Of a stretch of DNA of 51,624 bases, positions 43,827-51,505 are shown one piece after another. The translations under genes were made by a program, and so were the position numbers. The notes below the pieces were generated by a model. The model made no database searches. It was not told the DNA's origin and saw nothing but the letters and a program-made list of their open reading frames with translations. The stretch is from NCBI GenBank assembly GCA_964465375.1, contig CAYXIJ010000018.1:1-51624 (forward strand), read 5' to 3'. Within the stretch, counting starts at the first letter, position 1. Each line of letters opens with the position of its first letter. This stretch comes from CAJWKT01 sp964465375 (GTDB lineage: Bacteria; Pseudomonadota; Gammaproteobacteria; Steroidobacterales; Rariloculaceae).

Positions 43827-44164
43827 TGGCCACGAATTTTTCGGCTGGGAAGATCTGCGGATCAATATTTCTGTTTTTTGCTCTAATAGGCAGCGCATTT
43901 TCACAGGATCCTGCAGCGGGACTTTCAGTTTACCAGTCAAAGTGTCAACGATGTCATGGAACAGATGCGCGGGGCAATCGAGAAATATCGGTAGTGCTGG
44001 ACATTGAGTTCAGGTACTTGGGATCAACAGAAACTCAGGCTCTGACTGACTTAGAGATTCGCCAGCTCATCGTTCGCGGTAAGGGAAAAATGCAACGCGT
44101 AGAGGGTATGACGGCTCCCAATGTGCGGGATGTGATTGCTTATCTCAGGACATTGGGGGGATAG
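43823..44164 (+). CDS. Periplasmic monohaem cytochrome c
   Basis: A 113-residue cytochrome c with a signal peptide (ending near AFS) and the haem motif C41-Q-R-C44-H45. A candidate Met ligand is in KGKMQRVEGMTAPNV. It overlaps the preceding cytochrome gene by four bases, and a second ATG follows directly (43826). It is the last gene of the 12-gene run that starts with the receptor at 32673. The 99 bases to the convergent Gfo/Idh gene contain no clear terminator. Confidence 0.86.
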   Translation: MMATNFSAGKICGSIFLFFALIGSAFSQDPAAGLSVYQSKCQRCHGTDARGNREISVVLDIEFRYLGSTETQALTDLEIRQLIVRGKGKMQRVEGMTAPNVRDVIAYLRTLGG

Positions 44165-44263
44165 TTAGTAGTACTAGAATTTTTAGCGTTCTTTAGTTAT
44201 GGGCACAGAGCGTCATTTTGGTACTCACTGCGTTCTGGGCTGAAGGAAAGTTATTTGGATAGG

Positions 44264-45286
44264 TTACACAACATATTCCGGTTTTCCTGAGTTAGCCGAT
44301 TTAATAATCGCGTCGGTGGTTGAAACGCAGTGTAGTGTATCTTCTAGAGAAATTGGGTAATCAGGGCCTCCTGAGCAGGCATTCGCAAAAGCTTCAAGTT
44401 CTGCACGGTTAACATCAAACTCTGGTACATCTAACGAAAGGGCATCGCCCTTTAGCGGCTGGAAAATATAGGAGCCAAATAGGCGGCTGCGTCTCTCTTC
44501 CGAAGACTGACCTGCCACGTGAGTCTGGCCACCCAGATAGACCCAGCCTTTTGACCCAAATACTCGAAACCCAAAATTCCCAGCAGTAGCCATAATAGTG
44601 GTAATGGAACATGATGTGCCGTCCTTCATCTGCAGAAGCATAGACGTAGTGTCGTCAACTTCGTTTGGCACTACCGTGCGGCGGCTGTAGGCATATGCTT
44701 CCTGAAATTCACCGCCGAGATTGATCATGCCGTCAATTGCGTGAACTGCCATTGGAAACAGCCCGCCGCAAGGGGCTTGATCTCGTTGAGCGCGCCAAGC
44801 CCCGGAGGGAAGCGTTAGACCATTAGGGCCCGTCATAGTTGCCTCCATGTGGAGGATCTGTCCCAGTTCATCTCCTAAAATTCGATTCCGCAGATCAATC
44901 CAAGATGGATGGAAGCGTCGGTTATAGCCAATTCCAAGAACAACGCCTGCCTTTCGGGTAGCCTCGATGGCTTCCGTCGCTTCATTCGCATTCATGGTGA
45001 AGGGTTTTTCGCAAAGAATATGCTTTCCGGCTTCCGCTGCAGAGATAATTTCGTTCCGGTGTAGGGCTGGTGGCGTTGCCAACAAAATGGCATCAATGTC
45101 AGGATCTTCTATGAGGCTGCTGTAATTATCTCTTAGATCGATGCCGTGCTGGTCGGAGAATTCTTGATGTGCTTTTGATCGTGAGCGTGTTGTTGCCGCT
45201 GTGAAGCATATAAGTTCGTTGTCCTGTACCGATTCCACTAGAGTTTTTCCCCACCATCCGAGGCCAACAATAGCCGTCCTGATCAT
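44264..45286 (-). CDS. Gfo/Idh/MocA-family oxidoreductase
   Basis: A 340-residue NAD(P)-dependent oxidoreductase. The Rossmann start IRTAIVGLGWWGKTL, the active-site segment CEKPFTMN (catalytic Lys), and the middle-domain YNRRFHPSW are typical. The likely substrate is a sugar, inositol or related polyol, or a biliverdin-type compound; the family is too broad to say. It may belong with the catabolic genes on the same strand at 45916-49679, but the plus-strand CDGSH gene separates them. The start ATG at 45286 is followed directly by the Rossmann fold. Confidence 0.88.
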   Translation of the reverse strand: MIRTAIVGLGWWGKTLVESVQDNELICFTAATTRSRSKAHQEFSDQHGIDLRDNYSSLIEDPDIDAILLATPPALHRNEIISAAEAGKHILCEKPFTMNANEATEAIEATRKAGVVLGIGYNRRFHPSWIDLRNRILGDELGQILHMEATMTGPNGLTLPSGAWRAQRDQAPCGGLFPMAVHAIDGMINLGGEFQEAYAYSRRTVVPNEVDDTTSMLLQMKDGTSCSITTIMATAGNFGFRVFGSKGWVYLGGQTHVAGQSSEERRSRLFGSYIFQPLKGDALSLDVPEFDVNRAELEAFANACSGGPDYPISLEDTLHCVSTTDAIIKSANSGKPEYVV

Positions 45287-45596
45287 TTATTTTCTCCTGT
45301 GCCTGTTTCTTGGAATTGCACAGCATTATCTCACAAGGGCCAAAAAATGCATTGAAGTGGTAAAAATTTGATTCATCCCTAGTGCAAATCAATCTGAACA
45401 ATAAGAGATCCCGCTACACTATTTTTTTGATATTGTTTTTGTACAGTCGAGTTTAACTTCTTTGGGCTGGAGCAATAACTGCTCTATCCTGTTTAAATAT
45501 CCCGTTGATCCAGTACACTCCTTTTTTTAGGGAATTTATTGGTGTTATATTCGGCTTAAGCATGATTTTTCAGCCATATCATATAGAGGTGTAAAG
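45287..45596. other. 310-base divergent intergenic region
   Basis: A/T-rich spacer between the Gfo/Idh gene (-) and the CDGSH gene (+). It must hold promoters for both. A TATCAT sequence at about 45577 may be a -10 element for the CDGSH gene, but no good -35 element stands at the right distance. An AGAGGTG ribosome binding site (45586-45592) precedes the ATG at 45597. No other element was recognised. Confidence 0.35.
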
Positions 45597-45839
45597 ATGT
45601 CTGAGGCAGTAGTTGCAAGCAAAACTCCGTTCGGTGTTGAGGCTGAAGAAGGGAAGACTTATTTCTGGTGTAGTTGCGGAAGAAGTGGAAATCAGCCGTT
45701 TTGCGACGGTAGTCATAAAGGCACAGAATTCAGGCCTGTGCCTTATAAAGCCGAGGAATCAGGTACTGTCTATTTCTGCGGATGCAAAAAAACTCAGAAT
45801 CATCCTCGCTGTGATGGCACGCACCGGAACATAGATTAA
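45597..45839 (+). CDS. Iron-sulfur protein with two CDGSH motifs
   Basis: An 80-residue cytoplasmic protein with two zinc-finger-like CDGSH domains. The first has C25, C27, C36 and H40 (CSCGRSGNQPFCDGSH); the second has C61, C63, C72 and H76 (CGCKKTQNHPRCDGTH). Each set should bind a redox-active [2Fe-2S] cluster by three Cys and one His, as in MitoNEET and the Miner2-type proteins with two motifs. Bacterial members are linked to iron or redox homeostasis without a settled role. It is a single-gene unit between two minus-strand genes. Confidence 0.92.
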   Translation: MSEAVVASKTPFGVEAEEGKTYFWCSCGRSGNQPFCDGSHKGTEFRPVPYKAEESGTVYFCGCKKTQNHPRCDGTHRNID

Positions 45840-45915
45840 CTATTTAATTGAGCGCCCGGACTGTACTAAGGAGCAAGAAGGCCACTTATTGAATAGCGTC
45901 TTAAGGGAAGGCCCA

Positions 45916-46842
45916 TTACAGTCCGTCCTCCACCTCAACGTGTTCCGGTTGCAACTCCAATCCCGATTTTTTGGCCTGCTCTTCCAGTAATACAGAAAAA
46001 TCGCGTCCGCTGTGTCCGGCGTCTATGGTCTTTTGAACCATGTCACGGGTAAGTTGTGTTACAGGGAGAGGAACACCCAGATTTTTTCCGGCAGTCAATC
46101 CGAGATCAAGGTCTTTGCGTAGGAGCTCGGGCGTGAAAGTGGGTGTCATATCGAGGTTTACAAAGGCCGGTGTTTTGTAGCGCGTGAACATGGAGCCCAC
46201 TACACTTTTATTGATGAAATCAAGAAAGGCATGGCGAGGTACACCGCCTTTTTCAGCCAGCACGGTAATTTCCGATAGGTTCTGTGTAACCACACCCAGC
46301 AGCAAGTTGTGGCAGATTTTAACCATTCGGGCAAGTTCATTTTCACCCACATAAGTTGCACCTATGCCGATTGCATTCAAATAAGGTTCAGCCATTTCAA
46401 AAGACTGTCGGGGCCCCGAAGCCACAATAGTTAATTTTCCTGCTTTGACGACTTTGGCGTTTCCGCTTACTGGTGCCGCCAGAACAGCAACATCTATTTT
46501 GTTTGCTTTCTTTCGCGTTGCAGCGGATGCTTCCTCAGAAACACTGGAGCAGTCCACCAACAGTTTTGGTTTTTTTTCGTCTGCTGTCAGAACGCCGTTT
46601 TCCCCAAAGGTCACATTCAAGAGATCATCAGGACCCGAGACCATAGTAAAAACAATGTCACGATCAGAGAGATCTTTCGGCGTGTCTACAATTTTGGCGC
46701 CGAATTCTTTTAGGGGCTCGGCTTTGCTTCGTGTCCGGTTGTATATGGACACATCACAACCCGCATCGAGAAGGTTTTTTGCCATTGCGTAGCCCATTCG
46801 ACCAGCTCCAATCCAGCCGATTGTGTGGGTATAGTTAGACAT
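45916..46842 (-). CDS. 3-Hydroxyisobutyrate dehydrogenase-family oxidoreductase
   Basis: A 308-residue beta-hydroxyacid dehydrogenase. It has the N-terminal NAD(P) motif IGWIGAGRMGYAMAKNL with NRT after the second strand (favouring NADP), the substrate segment APVSGNAKVVKAGKLTI (family form APVSGG, the second Gly being Asn here), and the catalytic K175 in RMVKICHNLLLG. Such enzymes oxidise 3-hydroxy acids to semialdehydes or reduce succinic and glyoxylic semialdehydes. The next minus-strand gene upstream encodes an aldehyde dehydrogenase of the succinate-semialdehyde group, so the pair could process the same semialdehyde in opposite directions. Confidence 0.88.
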   Translation of the reverse strand: MSNYTHTIGWIGAGRMGYAMAKNLLDAGCDVSIYNRTRSKAEPLKEFGAKIVDTPKDLSDRDIVFTMVSGPDDLLNVTFGENGVLTADEKKPKLLVDCSSVSEEASAATRKKANKIDVAVLAAPVSGNAKVVKAGKLTIVASGPRQSFEMAEPYLNAIGIGATYVGENELARMVKICHNLLLGVVTQNLSEITVLAEKGGVPRHAFLDFINKSVVGSMFTRYKTPAFVNLDMTPTFTPELLRKDLDLGLTAGKNLGVPLPVTQLTRDMVQKTIDAGHSGRDFSVLLEEQAKKSGLELQPEHVEVEDGL

Positions 46843-46943
46843 ACTGATTTGACTCCTTGATTTCTCTTTGATTTTTCAATAGACACTGTTACAACGACTA
46901 AAGCATTCTATGAATTCTTCTATTTGCCTTTGTTAAAATTTTT

Positions 46944-48371
46944 TTACCATTCTACAGCGATGTATTTCTTCTCCATGTATTCCATCATGCCTTCATAGGA
47001 GCCCTCTCGACCGAGTCCGCTCTGTTTGGTTCCACCAAAGGGTGCTGCCGGATCTGAAACCAGCCCACGATTCAATCCAACCATTCCGGACTCAAGCTGT
47101 TCGGAGATGGCCATTCCCCGCGCAAGATCCTTGGTGTACAGATAGGAAACCAATCCGTATTCTGTAGCGTTTGCAAGCTCGATAGCTTTTTGTTCGTCTT
47201 TGAACGGTACAACCGGTGCAACTGGACCAAAAACCTCTTCTTTAAGGATATGAGCATCTGCTGGTACGTCACTAAGTACCGTTGGCGGGTAATAGTAACC
47301 AACATTTGCAGTTGGTTTGCCCCCTGTTAAAACCTTAGCTCCTTTTTTGGTGGCGTCTTGAACTAGACGGTCAATATCTTTGATTGCCTGAGCATTTATC
47401 ATTGGTCCGAGTTGTACTCCTGGCTCAAGACCGGGCCCGACTTTCAATGCCGCCATGGCAGCAGCAAATTTTTCGGTGAATTCATTGTAGATTTTCTCGT
47501 GGGCGTAGAATCGATTAGCTGCGGTGCAGGCTTCCCCACCGTTTCGCATCTTGGCAATCATCGCGCCTTTTATTGCCTCATCTATATCGGCATCTTTCAA
47601 AACCAGAAAAGGAGCATTACCGCCGAGTTCCATAGAGCAGTTCACGACGCACTCGGAGGCTTCAGAGAGAAGCGCTCTACCGACTTCGGTGGACCCGGTG
47701 AAAGATAGTTTGCGTACGAATGGATTGTGTAGCATGGCCGATACCACTTCGCCGGAGCGTCTCGAAGGAACTACATTTAACACACCGGGAGGTACGCCTG
47801 CCTCGGTTAGGATTTCGGCGACCCGAAGAGCTGTGAGAGGTGTGTCGGATGCGGGCTTAAGAATAGCAGTACAGCCTGCTGCAAGTGCGGGCGCAATTTT
47901 TCTCGTCGCCATTGCAGCAGGGTAATTCCACGGTGTCACTAGTACGCTTACCCCCACGGGTTCGTTGATCACAACTATCCTATTGCTACCTGAGGGTGAT
48001 TGCGTTAGTTCGCCAGTATTTCGGACCGCCTCTTCGGAGTACCAGCGGAAGAATTCCGTCGCATAGGCTGCCTCGCTCAGGGAGTCTTCCAGAGCCTTAC
48101 CATTCTCTAGTGTCATGAGTTCCGCAATTTCCTGTTTACATTCGGTCAACAGGCTGAACGCATTACGCAGAACTTCAGCCCTTTCTCTAGGGAGTTTTTT
48201 TGCCCAGTTTCCCCCTGCTGTGTAGGCAGCATGCACAGCTGATGTCACGTCCTCCGCTGTTGCATTAGAAACCTCGGTAATGGATTTTTCCGTCGCAGGA
48301 TTGAGAACCGGAAAAGTACCGCCATCTGAGGCGGGGCGCCATTCACCGCCGATAAAGAGCATCGTTTGCAT
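46944..48371 (-). CDS. NAD(P)-dependent aldehyde dehydrogenase (succinate-semialdehyde type)
   Basis: A 475-residue aldehyde dehydrogenase. Catalytic residues are present: N149 (TPWNYP), K172 (LKPASDTP), E248 (SMELGGNAPF) and the nucleophile C282 in GGEACTAANR. The pattern GGEACTAANR and the C-terminal PFGGTKQSGLGREG are those of the succinate/glutarate-semialdehyde dehydrogenase group (GabD-like). It should oxidise an aldehyde to a carboxylate in the cytoplasm. It lies seven bases after the M24 gene and is probably cotranscribed with it. It might also take aldehydes from amine catabolism, but the amine dehydrogenase here is periplasmic. Confidence 0.92.
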   Translation of the reverse strand: MQTMLFIGGEWRPASDGGTFPVLNPATEKSITEVSNATAEDVTSAVHAAYTAGGNWAKKLPRERAEVLRNAFSLLTECKQEIAELMTLENGKALEDSLSEAAYATEFFRWYSEEAVRNTGELTQSPSGSNRIVVINEPVGVSVLVTPWNYPAAMATRKIAPALAAGCTAILKPASDTPLTALRVAEILTEAGVPPGVLNVVPSRRSGEVVSAMLHNPFVRKLSFTGSTEVGRALLSEASECVVNCSMELGGNAPFLVLKDADIDEAIKGAMIAKMRNGGEACTAANRFYAHEKIYNEFTEKFAAAMAALKVGPGLEPGVQLGPMINAQAIKDIDRLVQDATKKGAKVLTGGKPTANVGYYYPPTVLSDVPADAHILKEEVFGPVAPVVPFKDEQKAIELANATEYGLVSYLYTKDLARGMAISEQLESGMVGLNRGLVSDPAAPFGGTKQSGLGREGSYEGMMEYMEKKYIAVEW

Positions 48372-48377
48372 AATTGG

Positions 48378-49679
48378 TTAGTATTCGTTGGCCACTGGAA
48401 GTTCTTCTGCTGGGAACAGTGTGATCACCTGACAACCGTCTGCTGTTACCACTACTTCTTCCTCAATGCGTGCAGCTGAGGCGCCGTCACTGGCTGGGCA
48501 ATAGGTTTCTATAGCAAACACCATACCTTCCTTGATTTCCATTGGAAAATCTAAAGAGACAAGGCGGCTCACAATGGGACGCTCATGTAATGCGACACCC
48601 AGACCGTGACAGAATTGCAAGGCAAATGCCTCCATCTCATCGGCGAATCCAAATTCTTCAGCTTTTGGGAACACTTTCGCTATTGAGTCCGTACTTGCTG
48701 CTGGCCGGATACGATCGATAGCTCGATCCATCCATTCCCGCGCTTTTTTATATGCATCTCTTTGTGCATCGGTAGCTCGGCCCACGTTGAAGGTGCGGTA
48801 GTAACAAGTACGGTAGCCCATGTAAGCCTGAATGATGTCAAAAAAAGCTTGATCTCCAGGACGGATGATTCTATCGGTGAAGTTGTGTGGATGCGGGCTG
48901 CAGCGTTCTCCTGCAACTGCATTGATTGCCTCGACGTCATCGGATCCCATTTCATAGAGACGTTTATTAGCCATGGCAACAATATCAGACTCCCGCACAC
49001 CTGGTTTAAGAGCTTCGTAGATGTCCTGATACACGCCATCCACCATAGCAGCAGCCGTATTTAGTAGCATGATTTCGTCTTTGCTTTTAATTTCACGCGC
49101 ATCCAGCATGGTTTGCTGCCCATCTCGAATTTCCAGGCCCAACTTTTGAAGTTCGAAAAGGAGGGGAGGCTCGCAGATGTCTACGCCGACCGGCATGTTT
49201 TGCACTCCCTGTTCCCGGAGAACATCATAAATTTCTTGAGCGGCTCGCTTAACAAGTCCTTGATTTGGAGGAATTGTGCCCCGCAGTCCTACATTTCCGG
49301 CATGACAGCAGACAGGTTGTAGCCACGGCGCATAGATCCGGTGGTGAATGGCTGCCGAACCAAAGTCCCATAGATGTGGTTCCCCGTCCCCGGCAAGTAA
49401 TGCGAACCGAGCCATCTTGTCTCTAGACCACTCACCGATGGCTGTGGAGGTGATGTAGCGAATATTGTTATTGTCAAAGGTCAGTAGTGCACCTAACTCT
49501 GAGGCCCCGAGAGCTTGGCGTGTTCTAGCCAAGCGGTACCGGTGGAGCCGGCGAAAGTCCACTCGTTCCTCAAAGTCCACATTCATGACGCCATGGGCAT
49601 TGATAGACCTCGACCAATCGTGCCGGGGATCGATATCCGAGTCTTTGATTATTTGACGGTCTGATACCTTAGAGGTCAT
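48378..49679 (-). CDS. M24 (pita-bread fold) protein with one metal ligand replaced
   Basis: A 433-residue protein of the Xaa-Pro aminopeptidase/creatinase fold. The C-terminal catalytic domain has FFDIIQAYMGY (Asp281), CHGLGVALHERP (His ligand), VFAIETYCP (Glu) and IEEEVVVT (Glu). The second Asp of the metal site, expected in GYxSDxTRTF, is Cys292 in GYRTCYYRTF. Dinuclear metallopeptidase activity is therefore doubtful. Mono-metal or metal-free members (creatinase, the DMSP lyase DddP) show that other chemistries occur on this fold. The N-terminal domain (LTFDNNNIRYITSTAIGEW) is typical of such enzymes. It is the first gene of an operon with the aldehyde dehydrogenase. The start at 49679 lies seven bases after a GGAG. 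Confidence 0.85.
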   Translation of the reverse strand: MTSKVSDRQIIKDSDIDPRHDWSRSINAHGVMNVDFEERVDFRRLHRYRLARTRQALGASELGALLTFDNNNIRYITSTAIGEWSRDKMARFALLAGDGEPHLWDFGSAAIHHRIYAPWLQPVCCHAGNVGLRGTIPPNQGLVKRAAQEIYDVLREQGVQNMPVGVDICEPPLLFELQKLGLEIRDGQQTMLDAREIKSKDEIMLLNTAAAMVDGVYQDIYEALKPGVRESDIVAMANKRLYEMGSDDVEAINAVAGERCSPHPHNFTDRIIRPGDQAFFDIIQAYMGYRTCYYRTFNVGRATDAQRDAYKKAREWMDRAIDRIRPAASTDSIAKVFPKAEEFGFADEMEAFALQFCHGLGVALHERPIVSRLVSLDFPMEIKEGMVFAIETYCPASDGASAARIEEEVVVTADGCQVITLFPAEELPVANEY

Positions 49680-49821
49680 TGGTTTTTCTCCTAGGGCTCT
49701 CTTAGCCTAAGGCATTGATTGCAGTCAGCCACTCGCAGTCTTGCCATTTGTTGTATTTTGGATGAATGACTATGAAATTTTTTGCACAAAATAAACCGAG
49801 ATCGTCTTTATTTTTTCCGCC

Positions 49822-50712
49822 CTACTGCAAGCTTTTGTAGGACAAGCGCACAAAGTTTTCCGGATTTATGAAGCCGCCCCCCCACTGTTCATCATAGTCC
49901 GCCATTAGCTCTGCGGCTACTGCCTCATCTTCGGACATTCCATCATCAATCGCAGACTGAATGCGCTCACGAGCTGTCCGAAGTACTTCTAAATAAACCC
50001 TTAGATCGTTCGTATTGGCAAGTGGTCCATGACCCGGGATGATTGTCGTGTCTTCAGTAGCCCTCATGAGAACGCCTTCAACCGCACTAATGTAGCCTTC
50101 TAGAGAACCATTGCTTGAAACATCTACGAAGGGATAGAACCCGTTAAAAAATACATCACCGAGATGAAATACATCGGCATCGGTAAACCAGACGACCGAA
50201 TCTCCATCTGTATGGGCATTTTCGACATGTTTTACAATGATTCTTTGTCCGTTCCAATGGAATGTAGTTCTGTCCGCAAAAGTTACTATAGGTAATGCCG
50301 TTGCTGGAGAGGCTGGAATGTTTTGGTCAAAGATTTCCCTGAATTGCCCGGTACTCATCCGGGCCCGGACGTTATCGTGGGCCACAATTATAGCGCCCGC
50401 ATTGCCAAAATTTTCATTGCCGCCTGTGTGGTCACCGTGCCAGTGTGTGTTGATTAAGAACCGCACATCACCGTCAGTAATATTTGCAATCGCTGCCGAA
50501 ATCTTTTCGCTGAGAGGGGCATATTGATCATCTATCAGAAAAGCGCCGTCTGCACCCACAGATAGACCTAAATTTCCCCCGGCGCCCTCCAGCATGTAAA
50601 TACCTTCAGAAACCTCAGTGGTTTTGATTTGTACTTGTGAAAAATCTTGTCCTAATGCCTGCGCGTTAGCCATTGCCACTGCAATTACCATCGTCTTTTT
50701 TATAGTATTCAT
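49822..50712 (-). CDS. Secreted metallo-beta-lactamase-fold hydrolase
   Basis: A 296-residue periplasmic MBL-fold protein with a signal peptide ending near QALGQ. The zinc motif is H90-W-H92-G-D94-H95 in NTHWHGDHTGGNENFG. Further ligands are likely in ENAHTDGDSVV and IIPGHGPL. These are complete for two metals. The subgroup resembles secreted MBL proteins often found with quinoprotein or oxidoreductase genes, but the substrate is unknown and beta-lactamase activity should not be assumed. It is divergent from the RidA-like gene across a 273-base gap. Confidence 0.88.
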   Translation of the reverse strand: MNTIKKTMVIAVAMANAQALGQDFSQVQIKTTEVSEGIYMLEGAGGNLGLSVGADGAFLIDDQYAPLSEKISAAIANITDGDVRFLINTHWHGDHTGGNENFGNAGAIIVAHDNVRARMSTGQFREIFDQNIPASPATALPIVTFADRTTFHWNGQRIIVKHVENAHTDGDSVVWFTDADVFHLGDVFFNGFYPFVDVSSNGSLEGYISAVEGVLMRATEDTTIIPGHGPLANTNDLRVYLEVLRTARERIQSAIDDGMSEDEAVAAELMADYDEQWGGGFINPENFVRLSYKSLQ

Positions 50713-50985
50713 CTTTTCGCTCCAAAACTCTGGTTTTATTGTATCAGTCCGCCCATGTATTTGAACGAATTCTACAGGGCTAGAATAAGGAGATCCTGTC
50801 TGTGGGGCTGATTTAAAAAAAGCCCTAGAAAATATAGATTAAAAAAATGGGCGTGGCGAGCAGGACCAATCATTATATTAGGGTTATCTATTTCAAGGAT
50901 CTGCACCGTAAATGTATTATTGGGCAACTTTTTGTGTGGGTCTTTAAATTAGCCTGAGTTTTTGTCTATTTAAGGAGTCGGTATT

Positions 50986-51489
50986 ATGTTCCACCTGAAT
51001 CGATTGGTAGGCGCACTATTCGTTTTGGTCATGGTCGCTCGTGCGAATGGCCAAGAGATAACAGCAACAAAATCCATTGAGCACATTCACTGGCCTGATG
51101 CCCCAGATGTTTGGATGCCGTACGCTCCTGCTATAAAGGTGACGGGCGGAACAGCGGTCTACCTTGCAGGGGTTACAGCGGCGCCTGTCTACCATTCTCA
51201 TCCGCATCGCCCAGAGGAATTTTCCAGCATGCCGAGAGATATAGAGCAACAGGTAAGGTGGGCATTAGAGAATCTAAAGAAAGGCCTTGAAGCTGCTGGG
51301 GCTACCTTTGGCGATGTAGTCACTGCGAATCGTTATCTAACGAATATTGCGGATCAGGACACGCTTAATAGGGTTTGGGCCGAGTATTTCGGTGATAATA
51401 AGCCAGCAACTACGACTTTTCAGGTGGTAGAGCTTGCTACAGATCCGCATTGTCTTATCGAAATTAGTGCAATGGCCGTCATCGATTAA
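50986..51489 (+). CDS. Secreted RidA-like protein without catalytic Arg
   Basis: A 167-residue protein: a signal peptide (ending near RANGQ) and a RidA/YjgF/UK114 domain. The fold features are AVYLAGVTAAP, VRWALENLKKGLEAAG and the C-terminal LIEISAMAVI. In active imine deaminases a conserved Arg in P-A-R binds the substrate carboxylate. Here the segment is KPATTTF, with Thr142 in its place, and a Glu of the IEIEA segment is Ser. It is therefore unlikely to be a standard imine deaminase, and the export signal is also unusual for the family. It may bind a small ligand in the periplasm. The next gene (lipoprotein) starts 17 bases downstream. Confidence 0.86.
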   Translation: MFHLNRLVGALFVLVMVARANGQEITATKSIEHIHWPDAPDVWMPYAPAIKVTGGTAVYLAGVTAAPVYHSHPHRPEEFSSMPRDIEQQVRWALENLKKGLEAAGATFGDVVTANRYLTNIADQDTLNRVWAEYFGDNKPATTTFQVVELATDPHCLIEISAMAVID

Positions 51490-51505
51490 TTTTTTTGGAA
51501 ACCAT

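Noticed and set aside
48378..49679. DMSP lyase DddP
   Set aside because: The fold and C-terminal HGxG, Glu and Glu motifs are similar, but the DddP Asp triad (two Asp in FDTD and a later Asp) is not conserved, so I keep a general M24 call.
49822..50712. Metallo-beta-lactamase resistance gene
   Set aside because: Only the general HxHxDH fold motif is present; the sequence looks like a broad secreted MBL group without evidence of beta-lactam activity.
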